A DNA stretch of 64,000 bases, taken from contig VSDK01006288.1 of NCBI GenBank assembly GCA_009767595.1, forward strand, positions 168,447-232,446. The letters run 5' to 3'. Below the pieces are notes generated by a model. That model saw only the letters and a program-made list of their open reading frames with translations, had not been told where the DNA came from and ran no database searches. Origin of the DNA: Symbiodinium kawagutii (taxonomy: Eukaryota > Sar > Dinophyceae > Suessiales > Symbiodiniaceae). Both the position numbers and the translations under genes were made by a program. Positions 21,718-32,009 of the stretch are shown here, one piece after another; the stretch's first letter is position 1, and every line of letters starts with the position of its first letter.

Positions 21718-24700
21718 TCATTCAACAGCTTGTCCATTCCAGTGTGGCGGCAAACATCCTTTCCAAATTTTTTCTTCATTATTACGGTAGTGAAGCCCTT
21801 CAGCAACCACCACCTTGCCCAATGTTTCTATGGCTCTGTGGCGAACATCCCTGTCAACATCTGCCAGCATCTTAACCAGTTTGGAGGAATGCATGGCCAA
21901 GACATCAGGAGCAACTTTGCTCAAGGTTTCCAGGGCTCTCTGGCGAACATCCGCATTAACCTCTGCCAGCATGTGAACCAGCTCGGAGGAGTGCAGTGCT
22001 AAAACCTCGGGTGGACGTGTGCTCAAGTTCTCGAGGGATTTGTAGCGAATAACATTGTCTCTGTGTTTCAGCGTCGTAGCCAGTTCGGTGCAGCGCATGC
22101 TCAAGGTTTCCAGGGCAGTGTGGCGAATACCCTCGCCAACGCATTTCAACATCTCCACGAATTTGAGAGAGTTCTGGGCCAATGCATCAGGACGTACATT
22201 GCAAACCAGGTGAATATCTGTGTCGGGCAATGTTTCGATGGCTTTCTGATCAACTTTAGAACAGGTGTCTCTCACCATCTCAAGGACTTCGTAGGTTTCT
22301 GGGGCCAAGGCATTAGGGGGAACCTTGCCCAACATGTCGAGGGCCATGTATCGAACATGCTCGCAGCTGTGCTGCAGCATCTTTACAAAAGCTGAAGAGT
22401 GCTCGCCCAACACTTGTGGAGGAAATCGGGCAAAAATTTCAAAGGCTTCGCGTCGAACATCGGGGTCACTGTCTTTTAGTCTCTTCACAAATTTGTTGGA
22501 GTAACTAACCAAAATATCTAGGGGGAACTTGCCCAAGATTTCGAGAGCTCTGCGGCGAACATCTGCCTGAATGTCTCCCAGCATCTTCGCCTCTTTGCGA
22601 GCTCTGCGATGAAGACCCTTCTCACTGTCTTCTTGCATTTTCACCAATTCAGGGGAGTGCTCTGCCAACACTTGTGGAGGGACCCTAGCTAACATTTGGA
22701 AGACTCTCAGTCGAATCCGATGGCGAACGTCTTCCACGTTCTCCACTAGTTGGGCCGAGTGCTCAGCCAACGCATCCGTGGGAACCGTGCTCAAAATTTC
22801 AATGATCCTGCAACGAACGCCCAACCTTTCATCTACCTCATCTGAACCATATCCCAAAATTTTCACCAGTTCAGAAGAATGCATGGCCAGGACATCACCA
22901 GGGAAGTTGCTCAAGGTTTCCAAGGCTCTGCGAAGAACATCCGTGTTGCTGTCTGCCAGCATTTGAACCAGCTCGGAGGAATGCATTGCCAAGACACCAG
23001 GGGCAACTCCGCTCAAGGTTTCCGGGCCTCCCTGGGCAACTTTGCTCAAAATTTCCAGGGCTTCATGGCGAACATCCCCGTTGCTGTGTTCCAGAATCTT
23101 GACCAGCTCGGAGGAATGCATTGCCCAGACATTGGGGGGAACTTTGCTCAAGGTTTCCAGGGCTCTCTGGCGAACTTCCTTGTTGACATCTGCGAGCACC
23201 TTGACAAGCTTGGACGAATGCATTGCCAAGACATCGGGGGGAAATCTGCTCAAAATTTCCAAGGCTTTGTGGCGAACATCCCCGTTGCTGTGTTCCAGCA
23301 TATCAACCAGTTCGGTGGAGTGCTTGGCCAAGACATCAGGGGCAACTTTGCTCAAGGTTTCCAGCGCTCTGTGACGAACGTCCTTGTTGACATCTGCGAG
23401 CATCTTGACAAGTTCGGGCGCATGCATTGCTACGACATCGGGGGGAAGGCTGCTCAAGATTTCCAAGGCTTTGTGGCGAACATTCCCGTTGCTGTCTGCC
23501 AGCCTTTGAACCAGCTCGGAGGAATGCATTTGTAAGACACCGGGGAGAAATCTGTTCAAGATTTCCAGGGCTTCATGGCGAACATCCCCGTTGCTGTGTT
23601 CCAGAATCTTGACCAGCTCGGAGGAATGCATTGCCCAGACATTGGGGGGAACTTTGCTCAAGGTTTCCAGGGCTCTCTGGCGAACGTCCTTGTTGACATC
23701 TGCGAGCATCTTGACAAGCTTGGACGAATGCATTGCCAAGACATCGGGGGGAAATCTGCTCGAAATTTCCAAGGCTTTGTGGCGAACATCCCCGTTGCTG
23801 TGTTCCAGCATATCAACCAGTTCGGTGGAGTGCTTGGCCAAGACATCAGGGGCAACTTTGCTCAAGGTTTCCAGCGCTCTCTGGCGAGCGTCCTTGTTGA
23901 CATCTGCGAGCATCTTGACAAGTTCCGGCGCATGCATTGCTATGACATCGGGGGGAAGGCTGCTCAAAACTTCACACGCCACTTCACGAATGAACCACTT
24001 GCTGTTTCTCAGCATTGTCATCAGTGCATCAGAGCAATCGGCCACGACTACAGGTGGAAAATTCACCAATGCACATCGGGCTCCTGTCCGAACATCCTTG
24101 TTGCTGTCTCCCAGCATCTCCACTAGTTTAGGCAAATGCTTTGTTAAGTCATCAAGAGGAAGCTTGCCCAAGGCATTTTGCTCTCCTTCACTAATGTCTA
24201 TTTGGACGTCTTTCAGAGTCTTCACAAATTCGGACGAATGCTTGGACAAATCGCCTGGATGAAGTTTTGCTAAAACTTGACAGGCTACTTTTCGAACATA
24301 CCACTTGCCATTTTCCAGTAACCCCACCAGTTCGAAGGAGTGCCTTGCCAGCTCAGGTGGGAACTGGCCCAAAGTTTCGCAAATCATTGGACAAACATCC
24401 TTGTTGCAAGTTGACAGCATCTTCACGAGGTTGCAGTAATGCTGTACCAGATCATCGGGAGGAAGCTTGCCCAATACATTGCAGGCAGCTTTTCGCGTAT
24501 ACCACTTGTGATGTTCCAGCATCATCACGAGTTCAGAGGAGTGCGTGGCTAGCTTGTCAGGTGGCAGTCGACCCAAAATTTCAGAGGCAAATTGACAACC
24601 ATCCTGCTTGCCCTTCTTACATATGTCCATCAGCTCAAAGGAGTGCTTTTCCAAATCATTGGGGCAAATTTTTTGCAAAGCCCTGGATGCTCCTCTTTGA

Positions 24701-25092
24701 GCATACGACCCCTCGCGTTGCAGCATCTGGATCAAATCAGAGGAGTTCTCTGCCAAGGCGTGAGGAGAACACAATGGCAAAGTCTTGGAGACTGCTTGGC
24801 AAACATACTTGCTGCTGTTTTTCAGGATCTTCACCAGTTCAGAGGCATGCATGGCCAAATCGGCTGGATCAAGCCGGCTCAACGTTTCGCAGGCTGCATG
24901 ACGAACATCATTGTCGCTGTGTCCCAGCAGCTTTATCACTTCAAAGGAATAGTTTCGTAAATCTTCAGTAGGAAGGTTGCCCAAAACTTGGCAGGCTCCT
25001 ATGCGGACATGCGCCTTGTTCTTCTTGTCTTTCATTACTGCTAGCACCGCTTCAGCAATGGGGGGCTTCCCGGCGGCACCCGATGAAGACAT
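21718..25092 (-). CDS. HEAT-repeat protein (34-residue PBS-lyase-type units)
   Basis: Single uninterrupted frame of 1124 residues ending at 21718. The first in-frame ATG is at 25092 (MSSSGAAGKPPIAEAVLAV); the frame is open a further 32 codons upstream but begins at a TTG. About 31 tandem units follow the pattern VRxxALExLxxxPPDVLAxH SxELVxMLxDxNxD. Each is a helix pair, so the protein should be an extended alpha-solenoid scaffold for protein binding; no catalytic domain, signal peptide or membrane segment is visible. Two blocks of five units (510 bp apart) are nearly identical. One irregular unit (AQGGPETLSGVAPG) breaks the period near 23030. It has no introns while its neighbours are finely split, so a retrocopy origin is possible. 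The partner is unknown. Confidence 0.93.
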   Translation of the reverse strand: MSSSGAAGKPPIAEAVLAVMKDKKNKAHVRIGACQVLGNLPTEDLRNYSFEVIKLLGHSDNDVRHAACETLSRLDPADLAMHASELVKILKNSSKYVCQAVSKTLPLCSPHALAENSSDLIQMLQREGSYAQRGASRALQKICPNDLEKHSFELMDICKKGKQDGCQFASEILGRLPPDKLATHSSELVMMLEHHKWYTRKAACNVLGKLPPDDLVQHYCNLVKMLSTCNKDVCPMICETLGQFPPELARHSFELVGLLENGKWYVRKVACQVLAKLHPGDLSKHSSEFVKTLKDVQIDISEGEQNALGKLPLDDLTKHLPKLVEMLGDSNKDVRTGARCALVNFPPVVVADCSDALMTMLRNSKWFIREVACEVLSSLPPDVIAMHAPELVKMLADVNKDARQRALETLSKVAPDVLAKHSTELVDMLEHSNGDVRHKALEISSRFPPDVLAMHSSKLVKMLADVNKDVRQRALETLSKVPPNVWAMHSSELVKILEHSNGDVRHEALEILNRFLPGVLQMHSSELVQRLADSNGNVRHKALEILSSLPPDVVAMHAPELVKMLADVNKDVRHRALETLSKVAPDVLAKHSTELVDMLEHSNGDVRHKALEILSRFPPDVLAMHSSKLVKVLADVNKEVRQRALETLSKVPPNVWAMHSSELVKILEHSNGDVRHEALEILSKVAQGGPETLSGVAPGVLAMHSSELVQMLADSNTDVLRRALETLSNFPGDVLAMHSSELVKILGYGSDEVDERLGVRCRIIEILSTVPTDALAEHSAQLVENVEDVRHRIRLRVFQMLARVPPQVLAEHSPELVKMQEDSEKGLHRRARKEAKMLGDIQADVRRRALEILGKFPLDILVSYSNKFVKRLKDSDPDVRREAFEIFARFPPQVLGEHSSAFVKMLQHSCEHVRYMALDMLGKVPPNALAPETYEVLEMVRDTCSKVDQKAIETLPDTDIHLVCNVRPDALAQNSLKFVEMLKCVGEGIRHTALETLSMRCTELATTLKHRDNVIRYKSLENLSTRPPEVLALHSSELVHMLAEVNADVRQRALETLSKVAPDVLAMHSSKLVKMLADVDRDVRHRAIETLGKVVVAEGLHYRNNEEKIWKGCLPPHWNGQAVE
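23061..23950 (-). repeat. 510-bp internal duplication within the HEAT gene
   Basis: The block starting at 23061 recurs at 23571 with few changes. The 510-bp offset equals five 34-residue units, so the reading frame and solenoid register are kept. This points to recent unequal exchange. Confidence 0.85.
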
Positions 25093-25382
25093 TTCGGCAT
25101 TGGGTGTGGAAGAGCGAAGAGGCGAATGGCAAGTCCGGGCCCCGGTGTCTGTGATACGGTTTTGTGGCTCTGTGTCGAAAGAATGCAATGAAATCTTTCA
25201 TTGTTAAGAAATATCAGTTTGACTTGTTCTTAACGAACTTCATACATTGCCTATCCTTGATCCACAATTCACAATCTCCTGATGGTCTGATAATTCTAAT
25301 AATCAGTAATTAACTAGAAATGATGTATCTATGGCCTGCCCAATCTCCAGAATACAAACCCATGTATGTACTTCACGTATAA

Positions 25383-25540
25383 CTATATATGATTGACCCA
25401 GCTCGGACTCTGCCATCGTTGGTGTATGTAGATCGACATCGTTGTCCCCACCGCCACAACAGCTGCGATGCTGCCCAAGGGCTCCAAAACTATCGTCCCG
25501 CGCCAGGCCCCAGAAGAGACAAGCGGACAGGTGCGTCGAC
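25383..25540 (-). CDS. exon with one membrane-like segment
   Basis: After TCTTTTGCAG| the minus frame has high GC3 and reads RGTIVLEPLGSIAAVVAVGT then TMSIYIHQRWQSPSW, ending at TAG (25383) unless the donor CTGG|GTCAATC is used. The segment TIVLEPLGSIAAVVAVGTTM could span a membrane. It is either the last exon of a gene upstream of the HEAT gene or, if the donor is used, part of the channel between S5 and the turret. Confidence 0.5.
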
Positions 25541-25699
25541 CTGCAAAAGAGCTGTGCCAACTCGTGGTTGCTCAGTTCGTGGTGGATTGGTGATGATTTG
25601 ATGGTGGATTTGATGGTTGATGTTGGTGGTGGATTTTGGTGGTTGATTGGTGGATTGGTGGATTGTAGAATTCAACGGCGTCAATGGTGAGTTGATGGT

Positions 25700-26235
25700 C
25701 GACAGTTCATTGTGGGTGTCCAGAATCGATGTCGCTGCCGAGATCATGCCGTCGGTGCCAGAGATTGATGGAAATTGTTGGCGCCATATGGACAGCAACC
25801 CAGTTCCAAGCCCCAAGCAAGAAAATTGGCTTGCAATTGCTTACAAGTGACGAACGGCACTGCTTATCATGGTTGGCTGCTGCCAAATCATTGGCGGAGC
25901 ACTTGGCTCCGCTAAGCTTGGCAACAGGCAGCAGGCCACACAACGATGACTGCAGCTAAGGCGCAGCAAAATGCAAGTGACGAACTTGGCCAACATGATG
26001 ACGATCAAGTTCGTCTTGTCACCTGGGGACAATGTCAGGGCATGTCAGGGCTGGGAGCGCGGCAAGGAGGAGTTAGAACACATGCCCTTGCCGTCACTGG
26101 AGGCAGGATCCCTGCCATGATTGGCTGCGAATTTTTTGGGCATTTGCAAGACTTCATCCCGCACTTGGTGAGAGCTCCACTGATCAAGATGTGGCTACCG
26201 CGTAATGACAATGACCAAAAATGACCCCCTCCCCC
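25700..26235. CDS. coding-like region, strand unresolved
   Basis: Plus reads SWLAAAKSLAEHLAPLSLAT and later GGRIPAMIGCEFFGHLQDFI. Minus reads WNWVAVHMAPTISINLW and MAGILPPVTARACVLTPPCR. Both strands have comparable codon bias and no clear splice pair. Confidence 0.3.
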
Positions 26236-26384
26236 GGTGTGTGCTATTGGCTGACAGTAGTAGATATCATTCCATTTGAGCGATGATGGTACAGCCAGTT
26301 TATGGCCAGTTGCACCTGAATCATCAAGTTGGTTGCAATTTCAGTCAGGTTGATTCTCCGAAAGGTTCGCTAATCCGCTGTAGC

Positions 26385-26479
26385 CTTGGGGTCCCCATTG
26401 TTCGAAGGTCCCTTCCAGCCGCAGGCCATCCAGCCCTTGGCAACCACCAAGAGGCTCTGCTGCATCTCACGGAACATCA
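26385..26479 (-). CDS. K+ channel candidate: possible S5 exon
   Basis: Acceptor GACTCCTAG|, GC donor CCCAAG|GCTACA, exactly 31 codons plus two bases at high GC3: MFREMQQSLLVVAKGWMACG then WKGPSNNGDPK. The SLLVVAxxWMACGW stretch resembles S5 (LLxxHWxACxW) of CNG-family channels, but Lys-Gly replace the usual His region. Assigned by order and strand; tentative. Confidence 0.45.
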
Positions 26480-26519
26480 CTAGGAGTCTGTAGAGCCTGG
26501 CAGCGGAGCTCAAGTGCTA

Positions 26520-27220
26520 AGCAGTATGAAGTGGATTCACTATCAACCATAGAACTATCTATTAAAAATTGATGAAATGATATGAAATGGATTCATCATG
26601 GTCTTCCTGGTTCTGGTCTGTGCATGTTTACTGAATGATGGTAAGTCATGGTCAACCACATCATGAACCATAAAACCATCCATTGAAAATTGATCGCCAT
26701 TATTGATTTTTAATAGCCCATATCATCAACCATATAGTAGCTCTTCAACCATGAATGATTGTTGGTGATTATCCCCTATCAATCCCAAGTATCAACCATT
26801 CATATCATCACTGACCAACCTCTATGGTACTTACCCATCACTCATTAACCACCATTATCCCCTATTAATTCTTATTAATCCCTGTCAGCATGACTGTAAA
26901 CCAGCACCTTAACCAACCACTTAACCAATTATCATCAACCAACCTTGTAGATATTTTAATCCCTATAATCATTTCAATCCCTATGATATTAATCCCTACT
27001 GATATCATCCTATTAATCCCTACTAATATCCCTATGATCCCTATTACTCCCCACTAGTTTCTACTAATCCCTATGAACATCATCATTAACCTATTTCAAT
27101 CCCTATCCCTATCAATCCAACCACCTGCTAATTCCTACTAATCCCTACTAATCCCAACTACTATCATCCTATTAATCCCTACTAATACCCCTACTAATCC
27201 CGACTAATCTCATCATTAAC
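26520..27220. repeat. AATCCCTACT-rich low-complexity stretch
   Basis: From about 26960 to 27210 the words TAATCCCTACT and CCCTATGAT recur irregularly; no coding island. Confidence 0.7.
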
Positions 27221-27227
27221 CACCCAC

Positions 27228-27401
27228 CTTCACCAGCTTCACCATCCTCAACTCCAGCGCCTCACCAGTCGCAGCAGGCCCAGTGCGCTGGTCACCCCTG
27301 GAGGCAAACCAGCCTGGGCCACCAGCAGTGGGCACCACCGGACCCCGCTTCAGCTGGTGGTTCTGCCGTTCAACTCGCCATGGGAGTTGAACGCCAGGAA
27401 A
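27228..27401 (-). CDS. exon candidate; possible S3-S4 linker and S4 start
   Basis: ATCAAAG| to CTGGTGAAG|GTGGGTGG, exactly 58 codons, about 75% GC3. It begins FPGVQLPWRVERQNHQLKRG and ends EALELRMVKLVK. The basic, evenly spaced tail (RMVKLVK) at a canonical donor would suit the beginning of an S4 voltage sensor, in the right place after S3. Its coding nature is well supported; the S4 identity is not. Confidence 0.55.
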
Positions 27402-27560
27402 CTTTGATGGTTGACATGGGTTGATTTTCATATTTTCATGATACATAAAATGACTTGAGGGGTGATTTTCATGATTTTATGGTTGAGATGGTTGATTTTC
27501 ATGATAAAAGTTGGATACATATTTGAGGGGTGATTTTCAGGATGAAAGTTCGATACATCT

Positions 27561-27603
27561 GGTTGTTCCTGTGCTTCGATAAACTGAGTCCTGGGCCCTC
27601 TGG
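27561..27603 (-). CDS. short exon candidate
   Basis: The minus frame reads TQFIEAQEQPD before the donor CAGAT|GTATCG. The acceptor is ambiguous among several AGs. Product unknown. Confidence 0.3.
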
Positions 27604-27633
27604 GAGTCACTAAGCTGGCAATGGAGAATCATC

Positions 27634-27750
27634 GGTGCTTTCTCAAGTCATGACGGGGATCCCCAAGTTCTTCATCCAGTTTGTGAACCATCTCCAGGAA
27701 TCAACGAACCATAAGTTTGGGGTCCCTTAGTTTGAGAAACCACCATTTTC
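27634..27750. repeat. family A element
   Basis: GCTTTCTCAAGTCATGACGG at the left, TTAGTTTGAGAAACCACCA at the right. Confidence 0.65.
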
Positions 27751-28354
27751 TGAAGGGAAACCGTGGGAAAGCAGTTCTGCATGGTGGATTCTCCATTGCC
27801 AGATTAGTTTATGAAAGGGTATTCTTTATTGGCACCCGATGATGTATTGAAAGCCCCAGCTACACGGGGCAACAAAAACACGACCCAACAAACGACTGCC
27901 GAACTGTGAAAATGACAAGCTTTGATAGATTTGGCCCTGCTTTTGTCACACGTAGAATGATGGTACTCTTACCTCCATAAACCTTCGTTGGCCACACGTA
28001 TTGACGCTAGTTAGTTAATGCATCGGTTCATGAAAATGGCTATGGCTATGCTTGATGGTGGATTCGTACTTATATGAATCATTGATGGCTGATGATGGCT
28101 TTATCCCCCATCAACAGCCCTGCATATCATCCCCCCAACAGTCCACCCCATGTTACTGTTTTTAAGTGTGCCTTCACAATGTCTTTTACTCTTGTACCAT
28201 GTTGTTAGTATGAACCATTGCAAACACCACATGTGTGTATGGCTCAAGATTGTGGTATAGCTGACCAAGAGAACAGCTCGCTTGCACTGGCTGTAGCTGT
28301 CAGACACGATTGGTGTTAGATCCAGTGTTACATTTTCAGGAGTATTCCACAGGG

Positions 28355-28515
28355 AATTGGCCGTGGATCAGTTCACCCTGTACCCCTGGTTTCCCCATCG
28401 TTAACCATTGTTTTGCCAATAGTTTTGTTGGTGCACGTATGAATTATCCCCAACAAACTGGCAAAACTGTAGGCAAAACAATGGTTAATGATGGGGGCTA
28501 TCCCCTCAAAGTGTA
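28355..28515. repeat. family B element, rearranged
   Basis: Begins TTGGCCGTGGATCAGTTCAC, keeps GTACCCCTGGTTTCCCC, then repeats the core in inverted orientation (AAACAATGGTTAATGATGGG). Confidence 0.55.
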
Positions 28516-28526
28516 GCTACTCCATA

Positions 28527-28620
28527 CCCCCAGCCCTGCCATCCCTCGGCATACGTCGCGCCACGATTTCACCGATCAAATCAACCGGTGCCGTCGCGAG
28601 GATGTCCAACACCAAGCGAC
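28527..28620 (-). CDS. K+ channel candidate: S3 helix exon
   Basis: After GACGTTGAG| the minus frame reads RLVLDILATAPVDLIGEIVA then RRMPRDGRAG, at high GC3. LVLDILATAPVDLI matches the S3 pattern (FxxDLIxxxPxDLI) of CNG/KCNH/plant Shaker channels. A donor ATCG|GTGAAA at 28573 would end the exon right after the helix; the longer end is drawn because codon bias continues. Confidence 0.6.
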
Positions 28621-29585
28621 CTCAACGTCGTAACGGTTGCTGATGGTATTGACGGTAAATGATGGTTAACAAATGGTAGTAAAAATGGTTGAAGGGTGGT
28701 TAGATATAGTGGTGACTAGATGTTTATAGATGGTTTGTCGAGTGCCAAATGGAGGTCAACAATGACCAGGCATGCTTAAGAATGATCGATGTTGAACAAG
28801 AATAATGAAATTATGATCAAATATGAGAAAATAAGGATTATATAATAGATGCAAATTGCCAATAATGATTAAGTTAGATCCATACTGATTGTTGATAATG
28901 GTAACAATTGATGGCTTATCATCATGGTTCTTGACAATAGTGCCAGTTACTGATGCTTCTGACATGTTCAGTTTCTCTCTAAGCCGTCATCAGCTAGTGA
29001 TGGTTGTGGATTGAAAGTGTTGCTGGTTGTAAAGAAAGCGGGTTTCTTAATCTGGATTTCCCAGATCGCCCGCATTGACTATACTCCTCATGTTCAGTTC
29101 ATTTATTTTGGTGAATATTAACCCAACGCTTCTCTGGGTAAACAATGGTGCATAACCAACAATAAACCATTTATTACGATAATAGCAAACAAATTTATTG
29201 CGAGTTGACGATGACCATGATTGCGATAATAATCAACAACTGGTTGTTTATGAACCAGCAATCATGGGTGATAGTAGCCAACGATAATGGGGAAAATGAT
29301 GGGACATCAGAGGCACAGGGTGTACTGACCCTGAAAAATGTGTGCTTTTAAGCAACATGAAAAAATCTTGTGAATTGACAGCCGATGTCAAGAATGGCTT
29401 CTCATCATTGCCTTGAAACCATCATCACCATTGACTTTACTGCAGCGACGGCGAAGGTGTCGCATCTTTTCGGTTGACAATGCCATGCTATGCAACAATG
29501 TACAGATTGGTACGCGCCATCGCAAGATGCGTGTGGGCTTCATTCAATGGGCCACATGAAGAGGCTGAAAATTCCAGCATTTGGA

Positions 29586-29652
29586 GCCGGGGTACCCCCA
29601 AATCATCCAATATGAACCATATTGGGGGGTCCCTCATTTGAGAAACCCCTCC
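29586..29652. repeat. family A element, short
   Basis: CCGGGGTACCCCCAAATCAT at the left, CCCTCATTTGAGAAACCCCT at the right. Its right end overlaps the border of the neighbouring exon. Confidence 0.6.
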
Positions 29653-29744
29653 AGTTTTGGGCATCGGCGAGGCTGACCATGTCCTGTTTGGGATCCACCA
29701 TTCCCAACAAATCAATCCACAGCGGCATTGCAGTGCCAGGTTCG
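29649..29744 (-). CDS. exon candidate, product unknown
   Basis: ACATCGAG| then EPGTAMPLWIDLLGMVDPKQ and DMVSLADAQNW, ending at AACTGGAG against a family A element. Good codon bias. PLWIDLLGMV vaguely resembles a second S3 start, but I do not claim it. Confidence 0.45.
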
Positions 29745-30924
29745 CTCGATGTTCCCCGTTGGATCGGTCGATGTGTATAGTGTCATCAACTGCTGTAAAA
29801 AGATAAGGCTTTCACTACCAACCAAAAATGGTTAGATAACTACAATCGTTTTTGAACATGACTTTAGTATGGTTCACCGTGCTTACAAAGTATGTTTCGT
29901 TCATCATCAATCATCAATCATTGTGAGTAACACGATTACTAACCCTGATCATCCACTTGGTTGCATCGTGATTGACACCATTATAGACCATCCAGTAAAA
30001 CCATGATCAAACCATGGTCAGCCATGATCAAACCATCTTTCTTACAGTAGCCATTGTGAAGCTATCAAGAACCATTATCCAGCATACATCGGTATCTCAT
30101 TTGCTGACCTTTCATCCCTTATACTACAACCATTATCCGATATCTAAGCATCCAACGAAAGGTAGGTGAATTTGCCAACAGCTCGACTAGATTGGTCATT
30201 TAGGGAAACCAGGGTAGAATCTTTTTGCTAAGTGACAAAGTCATTGTGGGAGGGTGAGCAGCCAGGGTACCAGAGTCCCTTCCCCATATAATTTCATTAT
30301 TTTTGGTGGTTGTAACCACTCTGAAAAATCTGCTTGTCAACCAACCTACCATCCCCAACATGGGTAAGACCACCAACCAATAGTTGTTTCACAATCAGTA
30401 TTAATTGGTTATTATACCCTACTACTGTCAATGCTTAAACCCGCTATAGTTGCTTATCATCCCCTATCAAGATCCATTATCAACCACTAGGGACCATAGT
30501 TAACCAATCCCATGGTCAGAACCGTCAATCAAACCACCAACTCGGTGCTGTCCAGTCGCCACTCCACCAATATCTCTTGGCGATTTCAAACCTCCCACGG
30601 CGGCTTGGTGCTGATGTGGTAATAAGGGGGGTGTAGCAGGTTTCATCGTGGTGAAAAGTGGTTAATACCTGCTTGAGGGGTCAAAAACTGCTTGATGACT
30701 CTTGAATAATGGTCAATGGGCAGGGGAGAAGTTTGTCCTCATGGTCGATACTCACTGGCTAGTAAGAGAGGGTATAAACTATACCAATAGCCAGTACCCA
30801 TGCGTACCCATTGCAATGCAACCAAAGTTGTCACAATTGGTACTTGATAAGGTAGTACCATCTTATCACTTTCACCAATTGGCCTAAGCATTGCCTGGAA
30901 GGCTAAGCATACCTGTGCCTCACA

Positions 30925-31040
30925 AATGGCAGTGGGTCAAAACCCCGTACCCCTGGTTCCCTATCATAAACCATTGTTTTCCTTATTATTGTTAGTTATT
31001 ATCCCCCATTAGTTGGTTAATCAATATTGACCCACAGCCA
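30925..31040. repeat. family B element
   Basis: ATGGCAGTGGGTCAAAACCC at the left, TTGACCCACAGCCA at the right. Confidence 0.75.
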
Positions 31041-31105
31041 AATGTTGTTGGTAAACACTGGCCTAAGCATTGCCTAATCCACGCATTTTCAATGCTAAGC
31101 ACCAC

Positions 31106-31228
31106 AACTGCCCAGTGGTGCCGGCTCGGCTGAGCTTCGCTTCGTGGCTAGGAGGTCTCTGGCATAGGAACGAGTCGTCATGGGAGCCATGCGGGTCGCG
31201 CTCAAAACCTGGGAGCTTGTCCCATAAC
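31106..31228 (-). CDS. exon candidate, product unknown
   Basis: CTGCGCAG| to GGCAGTT|GTGGTG, 40 codons in exact phase, high GC3: LWDKLPGFERDPHGSHDDSF then LCQRPPSHEAKLSRAGTTGQ. Polar, no membrane segment. It sits between the S2 and S3 pieces on the same strand, so it is a long cytoplasmic loop or another gene. Confidence 0.5.
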
Positions 31229-31849
31229 CTGCGCAGTAATCAGTTGTAGTAGCATGATCATGCTATTGCATGTTACCCTGATTCATGACCAATAACATGC
31301 GATTAAACCAGGTATGGGCATTCATCAACGGGTGCCAGGTGATGATCCTCCACGGGTATGCTTGAAAATATCAAACAAAAAATCGAGACTCTCTCTGTAC
31401 AAGGCGGACGTTGAATCACATCCATCATAGCAGCATGAGAATAGACAGTAGATCAGCATCCCACAAGAACCAGCCAACAAATAGCAACACGGTTGTCAGC
31501 ATTACTTGTTTCTGGCGTTAAAATGCAGTTGTTGACCCATGTTCACAATTGGTGCTAATAATATCAGTGAGCTGTTTTTTTTTCAATTATCTATATTTCT
31601 GAGTTAACTAGTCAGCTTTAATCAAAATGTTCTGTCATTTTCTCGCCAAGCTGACTCTAGGCTTCAATCAGTCCCACTGGTTGATCATAGGGTAGTAGAA
31701 ATCATTGATAGCCCCACTAATCCTAGGCTTCTAGTTAATCATTGATTCGTAGCCAGCGCGTCACGTACAACATCAAACCACAAGTTGATCAGCTGATCGC
31801 TTGCCCTGGCAGCCAGCACGTCGCGGAGACATCTCAGCATCGGTCTGAG

Positions 31850-31939
31850 CAGATTCTGGGGCCTGGAGATGATGTAGCCGTGGGGTGTCCAGACCGTCAA
31901 GTTGAAGGTGAAGAGAATGTCCACTACGAAGATCACATC
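31850..31939 (-). CDS. K+ channel candidate: S2 helix exon
   Basis: After ACATCTGAG| the minus frame reads DVIFVVDILFTFNLTVWTPH then GYIISRPQNL. The pattern xxxDxxFxxDIxxxFxxxxxx xxGxxIxxP is the S2 helix and following loop of CNG, HCN, KCNH and plant Shaker channels. The 3' border is uncertain (several possible sites between 31840 and 31855). Confidence 0.68.
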
Positions 31940-32009
31940 CTCAGATGTCGGGCTTTGTCAAACCTGTGGTGTCACAGGAACCGCGTTGATGCCGCTACAG
32001 GATGAGAAA

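Noticed and set aside
21730-24971. Plus-strand frames of 90-234 residues opposite the HEAT gene
   Set aside because: They are antisense shadows of the repeated HEAT units.
25093-25188. N-terminal extension of the HEAT protein by 32 residues
   Set aside because: That extension begins at a TTG codon; the first in-frame ATG is at 25092.
27228-27603. Retrotransposon integrase fragment (WRVERQNHQLKRG)
   Set aside because: The resemblance to the integrase WRxGxxER motif is short, and the exon has clean splice borders and no neighbouring reverse transcriptase.
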